This document shows positions 44,845 through 53,278 of a DNA stretch of 64,000 nucleotides, piece after piece; within the stretch, counting starts at the first letter, position 1; every line of letters begins with the position of its first letter. The DNA is taken from positions 1,294,082 through 1,358,081 of the forward strand of contig NZ_JDTH01000002.1 of NCBI RefSeq assembly GCF_000710615.1. Direction: 5' to 3'. Source of the DNA: Haladaptatus cibarius D43 (GTDB taxonomy: Archaea > Halobacteriota > Halobacteria > Halobacteriales > Haladaptataceae). A program made the translations under genes and the position numbers. The notes below the pieces were generated by a model. It made no database searches. It was not told where the DNA came from and saw only the letters and a program-made list of their open reading frames with translations.

Positions 44845-45081
44845 ATTGTCGTATCATTACTCCGACTTACTACAAGTTAAAACTTATGGATTAAATTTAT
44901 TTATATATTGAATTAATGTAAAAATAATATAATACTCATAGAGAAGAGAACGGTATCCGTCGACCGACTTGACCTCGCCTTGAATAAGTCGTACCTACAT
45001 TCGATTGTTACTACATCATCTACTATCACATTTTCGTTTTAATCCATCAAATATTAATTTATAGTGCTAGTTTGTACAGCT

Positions 45082-45612
45082 ATGGTTGGTTCAACGTTTA
45101 TCAGTGGAGAGACAGTAACACTTCGAACGGTCGAAGAGGACGATATCGGTTTTCTTCAGCAGTCGAGAAACGAGCCGGGATTCCGACGGACACTCCGGTT
45201 CACAAAACCAACAAACCGGAAACAGATGCGGTCGTTTTTCGAAAACACCGTCGTTGGTGACGACGCCAGTGTCAATCTATTAGTCTCCGTCGAGGGAACA
45301 CCAGTTGGTGCAGTAAACGTGTTCAATATTGACCAGCGCTGCGGCGAAATCAGCTACTGGATTCTCCCGGAGCACCGCCAAAATGGCACCGCAACTGAAG
45401 CGATTTCGCTTCTGCTTGATTTTGCGTACGACACATTGGATCTTCACCGCGTGTACGCTCAAACGATAGCATCGAACGAAGCTTCGAAGGCATTCCTCGA
45501 AGCGCTCGGTTTCACTCTCGAAGGGACGCTAAGAGAACACGAGTTCGTTCAAGGTGAGCGACAGGACACACACTTTTACGGACTTCTCGCGCCGGAGTGG
45601 CGAAACCAGTGA
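45082..45612 (+). CDS. GNAT acetyltransferase, RimJ/RimL type
   Basis: 176 residues from ATG 45082 (a GTG at 45064 would add six). The RimJ/L pattern is clear: VTLRTVEEDDIGFLQQSRNEP, the acetyl-CoA loop WILPEHRQNGTATEAISLLLDFAYDTLDLHRVYAQTI, and ASNEASKAFLEALGFTLEGTLREHEFVQGERQDTHFYGLL. Relatives acetylate protein N-termini, antibiotics or peptide-nucleotides (self-resistance). In this setting modification or self-protection is plausible. It is convergent with the nucleotidyltransferase gene, with a 30-base gap. Confidence 0.9.
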   Translation: MVGSTFISGETVTLRTVEEDDIGFLQQSRNEPGFRRTLRFTKPTNRKQMRSFFENTVVGDDASVNLLVSVEGTPVGAVNVFNIDQRCGEISYWILPEHRQNGTATEAISLLLDFAYDTLDLHRVYAQTIASNEASKAFLEALGFTLEGTLREHEFVQGERQDTHFYGLLAPEWRNQ

Positions 45613-45642
45613 CGCTCGTCTATCGAAGGTAGACGTACACCG

Positions 45643-46215
45643 TCAGTCAGAACAAGTTGTCTGAATGAGACTCGATTCAGTGTTCCAAAGCTCCCGTATT
45701 CGGGATACTGCGCCAATGGATTCGAGTTCGTCCGCTACTGCATTCGGAACGTCATCTTTCCACTCGGCATTCGTCGCTATCTTTTTTCTCACTTCGTATC
45801 CACTGATATCCCTCTCTTTTCGCTTCGTTTTTACCTCCTTCCCGTGCCGTCGAAGGCGTGAAACTTTTGTTTCGTGCCATTCTTCCAGCATTAATATGAA
45901 GTGGTAGACGTCTTGTGGGATATAGTACTGCCAAAGTTCGGGGCGATTTATCGGGAACGGAGAAATACTAAACGCCGTCTCTATATTGGACTGTTCGATA
46001 GCCATCTCGATAATCCGTTTTCGTTCGTAGTATTTCAACGGATTATGGGCCAACTTGTGGCGTTTCGGGTCGTCCACTTCTTCGGCGATGTGTGATGGGT
46101 CAGCGTTCGTTATCCCGATAATCAACTGGTCACAGTTGTTGCTGGCCCATTTGGCATATTCGAGATGGCCGTCATGGAATGGCTGAAACCGACCGTGGAT
46201 GTGACCGACGCTCAT
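45643..46215 (-). CDS. NMN-adenylyltransferase-like nucleotidyltransferase
   Basis: 190 residues. The cytidylyl/adenylyltransferase signature GRFQPFHDGHLEYAKWA (HxGH at residues 15-18) opens the protein, and ISGYEVRKKI near residue 145 matches the second ISSTxxR-type motif. This is the archaeal NadM family, which transfers a nucleotidyl group to a phosphorylated acceptor. An insertion of basic residues (RLRRHGKEVKTKRKERD) precedes the second motif. Its start overlaps the stop of the SelD-like gene by four bases, so the two are coupled and probably act in sequence. It is likely not the housekeeping NadM. Confidence 0.85.
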   Translation of the reverse strand: MSVGHIHGRFQPFHDGHLEYAKWASNNCDQLIIGITNADPSHIAEEVDDPKRHKLAHNPLKYYERKRIIEMAIEQSNIETAFSISPFPINRPELWQYYIPQDVYHFILMLEEWHETKVSRLRRHGKEVKTKRKERDISGYEVRKKIATNAEWKDDVPNAVADELESIGAVSRIRELWNTESSLIQTTCSD

Positions 46216-47552
46216 ACATCAACCCGTGCCAACCACTCAACGTACTTCGCGGCGTTGAGTCCGTCATCCACGGAAATGGTGTCTCCCTGCCAGTCGTGGA
46301 ACTGTCCGAGAACGGCGGGGTCGGCATCCTCCGCGTTCGCCAATCGTTGCTGTATTTCCCGGATTACGTTCGGTGCCGCAACGATAGCTATCGGCCCGTT
46401 TGTTTCAACGGTTATGTCCGGCAGAATCCAACGGTCGCGTATTTTATCAATCAGTTGTTTGTTTAGTATTGGAATGTCCGTAAGGTGGAACGTCTTGTTG
46501 CTTTTTTCGGCAGGACGCCGCATTCCTCCGATTCCGGGGCCGGAGATGTCCGATGCAAATTTTATATGGCGAGCGGAATCGAACTCCGCTCCACTTTCGG
46601 GGCAGAACTCGGAAATGATTTTTGCGACGTGTTTGTGGTCTGCGCTAAGCGATTCGAACGCCTGTTCACGGACGTTCGGAGAAGTTCCCTCTTCGATGCC
46701 GAGGCGGTACATCGCAAGTCCACCGCATGGTCTATGAATCAAAATCATATCGTCTGATTCGACTCGATTCTCTCCCGTCGGTGGTTCGTGATTCCCAGAG
46801 GCCGTCGCAGTCGCACCAAACTGCCACCCATTACCGTCGTGTCGCAGAATCTCTGGTGTGAGGACGGTGACTGAGTCAGAAACAGCTTGTTCAAACCACT
46901 TCGAAACCAGCTCGGTGGACAACTCCCCGTCTTTGGGGGCCGCAACAATTGGTCGCACCTCACGATTTTGGTACGCACCCATGGAATAACAGTCATTGAG
47001 TGAATGATTGGCCGCGATTGCGGCCTGTTTTTCGCCCGAGAGATGTGGAAACGCGTGAACAATATCGATGTTTCCAGCGACGAACCCTGATTCACGTGAA
47101 CCGACTGGTTCGATATGTTCGAACCACTGCATCGGGTCTGTCGAATTAGCTATCTGAATGGAGTGGGCTTTCCCGATGGAGACTTGCCCAAGGTCAGAGA
47201 GGGACTGGTAGGCGTCGCCAACTCGCTCTGCGAACGTCTCGATGTCCGTTCCAAGTTGTTTGTCAGCCAATGTCGCCGTCAATGTCCAAACTTGATTATC
47301 GGCTTCGTCGTAGTTCGTATCCGGAGCAGATTTTTCAAGTCCCTCTTTGGTGACTGAACGTCGGTACTCCGTCGTATTCGGGAGAATCGCCGCTTCCGAT
47401 GTCGGTGGGAGTTCGACTGGACACCCATCTAAGTAGTCTTTGATTTCATCGATAGCTGGATAAACCACCTTTCGAAGAGATGTTTTCCCACCACAACCAC
47501 AAATCGAACCGATGGTCGATATTTTTTTCGTTGAGGTCACACCATTACCCAT
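46212..47552 (-). CDS. SelD/AIR-synthase superfamily enzyme
   Basis: 446 residues. The N-terminal Gly/Cys loop ICGCGGK (Cys18, Cys20, Lys23) resembles the catalytic GCGCK loop of selenophosphate synthetase, keeping the Cys-to-Lys spacing. ANHSLNDCYSMGA (182-193) matches the SelD NALSDVYAMG element, and the C-terminal half has the AIR-synthase C fold with repeated Gly (DISGPGIGG). The family transfers ATP phosphate to selenide, amides or carbamoyl groups. Sequence is far from normal SelD, and no selenium genes are seen here, so the acceptor is unknown. It is coupled to the downstream nucleotidyltransferase and has its own TATA-like TTTATAAG about 30 bases upstream. Confidence 0.7.
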   Translation of the reverse strand: MGNGVTSTKKISTIGSICGCGGKTSLRKVVYPAIDEIKDYLDGCPVELPPTSEAAILPNTTEYRRSVTKEGLEKSAPDTNYDEADNQVWTLTATLADKQLGTDIETFAERVGDAYQSLSDLGQVSIGKAHSIQIANSTDPMQWFEHIEPVGSRESGFVAGNIDIVHAFPHLSGEKQAAIAANHSLNDCYSMGAYQNREVRPIVAAPKDGELSTELVSKWFEQAVSDSVTVLTPEILRHDGNGWQFGATATASGNHEPPTGENRVESDDMILIHRPCGGLAMYRLGIEEGTSPNVREQAFESLSADHKHVAKIISEFCPESGAEFDSARHIKFASDISGPGIGGMRRPAEKSNKTFHLTDIPILNKQLIDKIRDRWILPDITVETNGPIAIVAAPNVIREIQQRLANAEDADPAVLGQFHDWQGDTISVDDGLNAAKYVEWLARVDV

Positions 47553-47730
47553 GATAACATATATTATGATTAAAGAACTTATAAATATTATGATTCCATA
47601 GGTTATATATTATATAAAGGTGGCCAGAACAATAGTTCCGTGCTGGCTGTGTATCGTATTGGTGTGACAAATTCGCCAACAGATAGGCTGTCTTATGGCT
47701 CTATATTCGTCTGTTGTCAATGCTGAAGGC

Positions 47731-48369
47731 TCACAACCTGTCGTCCGGAATGTACTCTTCGACCACTTCGAAGAAGTCCTCCCAAACGGCCTCGTGAGGG
47801 CGTTCCGCGTCAACGACGACGACATCGTCACTGTACTGTTCAACCACTGGAACAGTCTTCTGTTCGTATTCTTGGATTCGCTGTCGAATGATGTCCTCGC
47901 TGTTGTCGTCGTCGCGTTCGGTTAGTTTCGCCCCACAGAACTTACATTCTCCCGGCGTGTCTGGCGGACGATATTCTTTGTGATAGGAATCTCCACAGTT
48001 ACTGCATATCTTTCGGTCTAACAGACGATAGAATGTCGTCTCGTCGCTGACCTCCATGAGGACGACAACATCCAAACCAGTGATAATTTCGGAGAAATTC
48101 TCCAGTTGATTCATGGTTCGCGGGTAGCCGTCGAGCATAAAGTGGTCAACCTCGGACAGTTCCTTTTCGACTATCGAGTTAATCATCTCGTCGGGAACGT
48201 ACTTCCCTTCGTCCATGTACTCCTTCGGTGTCCCGTAGGGAGTCTCTAACTCAGCATTTTCTCGAAGTATCTGGCCGGTTACGATGTGTGGGATACCATA
48301 CCTGCGCTCTAGTTTCTTACACTGAACATTTTTTCCCGCGCCCAATGGGCCGTATATCGCTGCGTTCAT
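47731..48369 (-). CDS. Adenylate-kinase-like enzyme 2 (zinc lid)
   Basis: 212 residues. The nucleoside monophosphate kinase fold is shown by IYGPLGAGKN (the P-loop Ser/Thr is replaced by Asn), TGQILRENAELETPYGTPKEYM and DGYPRT. The lid has four Cys (ICSNCGDSYHKEY and GECKFCG), the zinc-binding type. It is paralogous to the kinase at 44025, which lacks the zinc lid and keeps a normal P-loop Thr. The divergence suggests different nucleotide or phospho-acceptor roles. It lies between the 653-residue protein and the SelD-like gene on the same strand. Confidence 0.85.
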   Translation of the reverse strand: MNAAIYGPLGAGKNVQCKKLERRYGIPHIVTGQILRENAELETPYGTPKEYMDEGKYVPDEMINSIVEKELSEVDHFMLDGYPRTMNQLENFSEIITGLDVVVLMEVSDETTFYRLLDRKICSNCGDSYHKEYRPPDTPGECKFCGAKLTERDDDNSEDIIRQRIQEYEQKTVPVVEQYSDDVVVVDAERPHEAVWEDFFEVVEEYIPDDRL

Positions 48370-48504
48370 CTCTTATACTATAAACAGTAAAAACGCATAT
48401 AAATTACTTTCTCCTCAAATTTAGTTATAAGTAGCAATTACAGATATAGTAGTACGTAGTAAATATTTGAAATAAGGTGCATTTTACTTCTCCAGTATTT
48501 GGGT

Positions 48505-50466
48505 CTATTGACGGTACGGAGGCATGTAGCCCGTTTTCTCGCCGACCAACATTGTTGTTCCAATTTCGGAGTAGACATCGAGATTGGAAACGACGTGCGT
48601 CGTGATGTAATACTGATTCTCTTCGAGTGCCGCGGCATCGACCTCAAAGGTTACGTGAGCGGTTTCACCGGGTTCAATCGTCCGTTCGGTGATCTGAGGG
48701 TTGAATAGCTGCTTTCCGTTTCGATTCGTATCCCCGTACTGCCAGATAGTGGGATAAATCACGACTTCGGATGTGACATCTCGGTTGTTTTCGAACGTGA
48801 CTGTGAACTCACGCCGGGAGTCCGTCGTGTCGAATAGTTCCCCCTCAACAACCGGACAAACGGGGTCGGTTTCTCCCGGTGTTGTTGGAACGTCGAACAG
48901 TTGAGCACACTGCGGACATTCTCCAAGTGCACGATGAGCCTCGCCGGAGAGGTCGGACACCTGTTTGATAAAGACTGGACGGCCACAGTGAATGCAGTCT
49001 TGGTCAGCAACCAATGTATCGTCGTCAATAGCTCGACTAACATACTGACCGACGATGGAAGAACCGTTTTCAAGTGGCTCTAACAGTCCCTTCGATAGCT
49101 CATCGATCTGGTCGTAAAGGTCGTTGAGAATCGAACGTGATTGGTGGTGCGTATCGAGATTGAGTCGCTCACGTGTGATAGTGTGGTGTGTGTCGAGGAG
49201 GTCGTTCTGGAACGTTTGTGCGGTTTCCGCAAGGGAATCGCCGAGCATTCCAAGCCGCCGGTGTCGGTCAAGCGTGTCGAGACAATCGAACATTGTCTGG
49301 AGTTTTTCGTCTCCAACCATCGTATCGCTGACGACGAGTTCGAACTGTTCGGACTCCATTTGACGACCGGCGAACAGTAGCACGCGAAGCGTATCGTTTT
49401 CTTGGAATGCAAGGTAGTATCGGTCACCGACACCGTCAGTTGGAGCACTGGTTCGGAGATAGTATCGGTCATCCGTTTCAGGGAGTTCTGAAAGCGGAAT
49501 CCGGAAATCACCGATATATCCATCGACCGTAACTTCCATCCGTGTTTCACCCTCGCTCTGATAAATCGAGCAGTCCGACGGCGGTTCCTTCTCGGGGTCA
49601 CCGCCCGCCTCGGGATGACCGAAGGGAATGTACGCATCTGCTTGAATATCGTTCAGGGTGGAGAACTCGTTGAGGAGATAACATCGCTCAATTACATCGT
49701 AGCCTGCTTTGATGAGACTGTGATGTAACAACGGTTCGATAGGGTCTATCGGAGAAATACGATATCCACCGATGAGAGACGTTCCATTCACGAGCATTCC
49801 GGTTCCGACGTGAACTGGAAGTCCGGATGGGCCGTTACCTATCATCGACGCACAAGAGGCCATAAACGAGTGGTCAACGGTGAACTCATCGACGGGAATG
49901 AGTTCGCCGTCATTTAGCGGGCAGTTCCGTTCGCCGTTTTGGACACACTGGGGTTGCCGACCGTCGTATGAGTCCGGGTCAACGCGAGTCGGATAGCCAC
50001 AGAGGATTCCGCCGTTGAGGAAGATGTGAAGCGGAAAGCCACCGATATGCATCGACAGGGATGACAATCCCTTTTCTTCGAGCGAAGCTAGTTGCTCGGC
50101 GGTGTCGTTAGCTGAGCGGGTTATAACCGTCTCTCCCGAACCGGGTTCGTACTGCTTTGGGGGACTTTTTAAGAGTAGACAGTCTTCTTCAGCGTCTCGT
50201 TCTTCCCGTCGGTAGAGATCAGTTGCGAGCGACGGAGTAAAGCCTGTTATAACGCTAAAGCACCCCTGCGACGGCCCATTGTCGGACAGGCGACGCTGAA
50301 GTGCAAGCAGTATCGACTCATCGAGGTCGTCAGAAGACCCTACGTAGATAACCGGCTCTTCGTCTCCAATATCGTCAAGTTCAGTGATAACTTCCTCATT
50401 TCTGTCCGATGCGATCTGTTCTGCTGATTCAAAATATTCGCCGTCGTTCTCAGATAATACTACCAT
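48505..50466 (-). CDS. 653-residue multidomain protein: possible clan CD protease plus zinc ribbon
   Basis: No family is firmly recognised. Residues 130-260 contain SLSMHIGGFPLHIFLNGGILCG (His140) and later HSFMASCASMIG (Cys205). This H-G...SC arrangement resembles gingipain/caspase/CHAT-type clan CD proteases. Residues 415-480 are a predicted coiled coil rich in Leu/His/Asp. CIHCG and CPQC (near 491-521) form a zinc ribbon. The last 110 residues are an Ig-like beta domain (REFTVTFENNRDVTSEVV). No signal peptide or membrane helix. As the first gene on the minus strand of the island it may process or sense the product. Confidence 0.6.
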   Translation of the reverse strand: MVVLSENDGEYFESAEQIASDRNEEVITELDDIGDEEPVIYVGSSDDLDESILLALQRRLSDNGPSQGCFSVITGFTPSLATDLYRREERDAEEDCLLLKSPPKQYEPGSGETVITRSANDTAEQLASLEEKGLSSLSMHIGGFPLHIFLNGGILCGYPTRVDPDSYDGRQPQCVQNGERNCPLNDGELIPVDEFTVDHSFMASCASMIGNGPSGLPVHVGTGMLVNGTSLIGGYRISPIDPIEPLLHHSLIKAGYDVIERCYLLNEFSTLNDIQADAYIPFGHPEAGGDPEKEPPSDCSIYQSEGETRMEVTVDGYIGDFRIPLSELPETDDRYYLRTSAPTDGVGDRYYLAFQENDTLRVLLFAGRQMESEQFELVVSDTMVGDEKLQTMFDCLDTLDRHRRLGMLGDSLAETAQTFQNDLLDTHHTITRERLNLDTHHQSRSILNDLYDQIDELSKGLLEPLENGSSIVGQYVSRAIDDDTLVADQDCIHCGRPVFIKQVSDLSGEAHRALGECPQCAQLFDVPTTPGETDPVCPVVEGELFDTTDSRREFTVTFENNRDVTSEVVIYPTIWQYGDTNRNGKQLFNPQITERTIEPGETAHVTFEVDAAALEENQYYITTHVVSNLDVYSEIGTTMLVGEKTGYMPPYRQ

Positions 50467-50565
50467 GAAGAAAATAAAATACTACAGGTATACAAATGAT
50501 TCGTTTCTACAAACGGTGACAGAACAGCGGTGAAAGATAGTATAATTTCGCAAATCCATATATAG

Positions 50566-51089
50566 ATTAAATATCGCGCCATTCGATATACCGCACGACA
50601 ATTCCTGTTTCGTCTTCGGATACACCAACCCAGATACCGACGAGGCGATGTCCGCAAGCGGTTACAACGGCGGCTTGAGAGGGTTGTACGGAACCAATAT
50701 TGACAGTCTCTGTAGTAATCGTCGAGGAGAGGAGATTCGAGCGGACAACGACGATTCGTTGTCCGTTAGTCGTGCAGGGAATGGAGCGAAGATACCTCGT
50801 CACGGGAAGATACTATTCTAGTTTTCAGGTGAACGGAACCGGTTCCCAGTCCCGTCCAGCGCCCCAAAATCCCACGACCAACCGTGATGTCCGCGGTGGT
50901 AGGCTGTCCCGCAAACAGTCCTTCGACGGCAGTCCGGACGAATACAGCGCCGACTTCGATCCAGTAGAAGGTCAACAATGCAAGTATGTCCCAGTCGAAC
51001 GCGACAACACCGACAACCGGCATCAGATTCACTAACAGTAAACCTACCGCCTCGGCGCAGTTGTTCTCGGATTTATTTTCCACGTTCAT
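50566..51089 (-). pseudogene. Degenerate membrane-protein remnants at the island edge
   Basis: The ORF from 51089 begins with a helix pair, VGLLLVNLMPVVGVVAFDWDILALLTFYWIEVG, which looks like the start of the haloarchaeal DUF6498 membrane family. After about 65 residues it loses hydrophobic character and ends at 50766, far shorter than the family. A second overlapping ORF (50567-50803) ends in VGIWVGVSEDETGIVVRYIEWRDI and has a different frame. Together they look like a truncated, frameshifted gene, consistent with the end of an insertion or deletion. Confidence 0.5.
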
Positions 51090-51298
51090 AATTACGGTAA
51101 GAGATGTGGTGTTCGGATGAAGGTCAGCAGTTGACTAACCTCACTCTCGTGGGTTGCGTTGCTCAACAGACCGCGAGTTCCACGGACGTCGTTGAATTTG
51201 ACATATCCCCTCCGCGTCAGGATAGAAGCCTGCGCTACTCTACGTGAAAATACAGTCATAGATTCATAGAGTTTAAATCAAATAACACGGGTATCTCG

Positions 51299-51309
51299 TT
51301 TTATGATAT
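51299..51309 (+). promoter_or_regulatory. TATA-like element for the pilus membrane-protein gene
   Basis: TTTTATGATAT is 23-33 bases upstream of ATG 51332, the right spacing for a leaderless transcript. It gives the separated TadC-pilin block a promoter of its own, which would compensate for separation from the ATPase gene. Confidence 0.4.
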
Positions 51310-51331
51310 ATTTCGAGTACGAGGTTCCGGG

Positions 51332-53278
51332 ATGAGCACCATTACGGAGTCAAACAGCGCTGAAACACGTCCAGAAGATTCACCACCTGCAGAGAATTTT
51401 CACCGCTCGTCCTCCCTCGGCATTCTCGACCGCGCACTGTACGCGCTGTTCTCGCGCCACGCCGACCGGAGCCGCCACGACCGCGACCGGAAACGCTACC
51501 GCGCAACCGACGTGAACGCCAGTTTCGACGTGTTTCTCTCCCGAACCTACGGCCTTTCGTGGCTCGTCTTTCTCGCTACGTTCTGCTGGGCGTTTCTGGT
51601 GACGGTGGCGGTTCCGGATTCCGTCCTCGCTAGTCTGGCGTCGTTTTTCCACGACGGACTCCCACTGCTGGATAGGGTTCGGGTACCGAACGTTCCGCGG
51701 ATGTACGCCGCAACCGGCCTCGCTGTGGCCTGTGCAACCATCAGCAAGCGAACGGTGGTGTGGGTCGGCGGACTGTATCTCGGGTGGTCGGCCAGTGCAC
51801 GTCGGTCGAACATCGAGCGAACACTGCCCGGTACGGTTCGATACCTTCGCGCGCTTTCGTCCGGAAGCGACGACAAGACGGCCATGCTCCGGAAAGTCGC
51901 CGACCGAAAAGAATCCTACGGCGACACCGCCGTCGCGTTTCGGAAGGTGCTGAACAAGGCGGCGCTCACAGGAAGCGTGGACGACGGCCTGCGAATCGTC
52001 GCCCGAGATACGCCGTCACGCGACGTTCTTGCGCCATTTCTGCTCAAATTCCGTGAGCACGCGGAACAGGGGCCGGATGCACTCGAACAGTACCTCCAGA
52101 TGGAGAGTCGGATGTTGAGCCATCGACAGTCTCGAAGCCGCGAGCAGGCAGAAGGATTTCTCGAACTCATCGCCGAAATGTTCATCGTCCTGCTTGTTAT
52201 CCCGGCTCTCTTGGTTATCGTACTAACCGTTATGAGCGTTCTCGCACCGGGATTGGCGGCACCTGCGCCACCGCCGTTCGGCTGGCTATCGATGCGAGCA
52301 CTCATCATCTACGGCAGTGGCGCGTTCATCCTCGTCGTCGGTGCTGGCGCGGCGGTCGTGATGTCCTCGCTTCGACCCGCCGATCAATCGGCCCCGAAGC
52401 ATTCCTGCTCGTCACATGGCATCGAACTGTTCAAAACGCTGTTGGTTAATCCGGCAAACACCGCGGTGTTGGCGGTTCCGCTGGCGCTCTGTGTCGGTGG
52501 ATTGCTCTGGATGCTCGATTATACACCCGTAGATACGGTGTTGCTCTCTTACGTCGCGTTCGCCCTTCCGGTCGGCCTCGTCTCCGTCCGGCGGTCACGA
52601 ATCGACGACGCGAAAGACCGCGAAATCAAGGATTTCGTTCATGCGGTGTCTGCTCACGTCGGATTAGGTCGTCCGTTTTCGGCCGCAGTTGAGCGCGTTG
52701 CGCGCGACGTCGATATGGGGGCGCTTCAATCGGACGTCACGGATCTCGCGTTCAATGTGAACCTCACGAGTCGAGACGGAGATTTGCGCCGAGATGCACT
52801 CACTCGATTCGTCGAAAACGTCGGGACGCCGATGGCAGACCAGACCATCGGACTCGTCACCGGAACGCTGGACGTCGGCGGTGATACAGAAACGGTTTTC
52901 GACACTCTACAGGTCGAGATTGGCAGATTGTATCATCAAAAGAAAGCACTTCGGTCGAACATGCTGGTGTACGTGGTCGTTGGCTGGACGACTGCGCTCC
53001 TCATTATCGGCATCATGATTGCCGTGAACGCCTACGTTCTCGACAGTTTCTCGCAGTTGTCGGCGGTGTCCAACTCGAATGCGGGGTTAGCTCTCGACCC
53101 GAACGCGGTACAACCGGCACGTGACCGACACCGGTTCTACGTCGTCACGCAGACGACGATGCTCGCCTGTGGTTGGTTCGCCGGATACGCGAGTCGAGGG
53201 TTCTACGAAGCACTGCTTCACTCGGCGGCCCTCGTCACAGTTGCCTATTTCGTTTTCGCAGGGGCGGGAATGATATGA
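51332..53278 (+). CDS. Type IV pilus assembly membrane protein (TadC/PilC-like)
   Basis: 648 residues. Two T2SSF repeats are visible: the first around RTLPGTVRYLRALSSGSDDKTAMLRKVADRK (near 162-192), the second around DAKDREIKDFVHAVSAHVGLGRPFSAAVERVARD (near 428-462). Each is followed by paired membrane helices; extra helices lie near 55-80 and 110-135. It forms the platform for the pilus ATPase. The gene for that ATPase is at 40363, separated by the island. The stop overlaps the next start by four bases. Confidence 0.93.
   Translation: MSTITESNSAETRPEDSPPAENFHRSSSLGILDRALYALFSRHADRSRHDRDRKRYRATDVNASFDVFLSRTYGLSWLVFLATFCWAFLVTVAVPDSVLASLASFFHDGLPLLDRVRVPNVPRMYAATGLAVACATISKRTVVWVGGLYLGWSASARRSNIERTLPGTVRYLRALSSGSDDKTAMLRKVADRKESYGDTAVAFRKVLNKAALTGSVDDGLRIVARDTPSRDVLAPFLLKFREHAEQGPDALEQYLQMESRMLSHRQSRSREQAEGFLELIAEMFIVLLVIPALLVIVLTVMSVLAPGLAAPAPPPFGWLSMRALIIYGSGAFILVVGAGAAVVMSSLRPADQSAPKHSCSSHGIELFKTLLVNPANTAVLAVPLALCVGGLLWMLDYTPVDTVLLSYVAFALPVGLVSVRRSRIDDAKDREIKDFVHAVSAHVGLGRPFSAAVERVARDVDMGALQSDVTDLAFNVNLTSRDGDLRRDALTRFVENVGTPMADQTIGLVTGTLDVGGDTETVFDTLQVEIGRLYHQKKALRSNMLVYVVVGWTTALLIIGIMIAVNAYVLDSFSQLSAVSNSNAGLALDPNAVQPARDRHRFYVVTQTTMLACGWFAGYASRGFYEALLHSAALVTVAYFVFAGAGMI

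Larger units (their letters stand above)
44640..45081. other. AT-rich spacer of the island
   Basis: 442 bases between the kinase and acetyltransferase genes, strongly AT-rich around 44880-44935 and 45020-45060. It holds one short ORF on the minus strand with an excellent ribosome binding site (44728-44832). A 31-codon plus-strand ORF (44816-44911) lacks such a site. No RNA gene is visible. Confidence 0.5.

Noticed and set aside
44816-44911. 31-codon plus-strand ORF in the island spacer
   Set aside because: No ribosome binding site, AT-rich end, and it overlaps the better-supported minus-strand ORF start.
51100-51290. Resemblance to the end region of an IS200/IS605-type element
   Set aside because: The sequence around CCTCCGCGTCAGGATAGAAGCC vaguely recalls such ends, but I cannot find a stem, a transposase fragment or a partner end.
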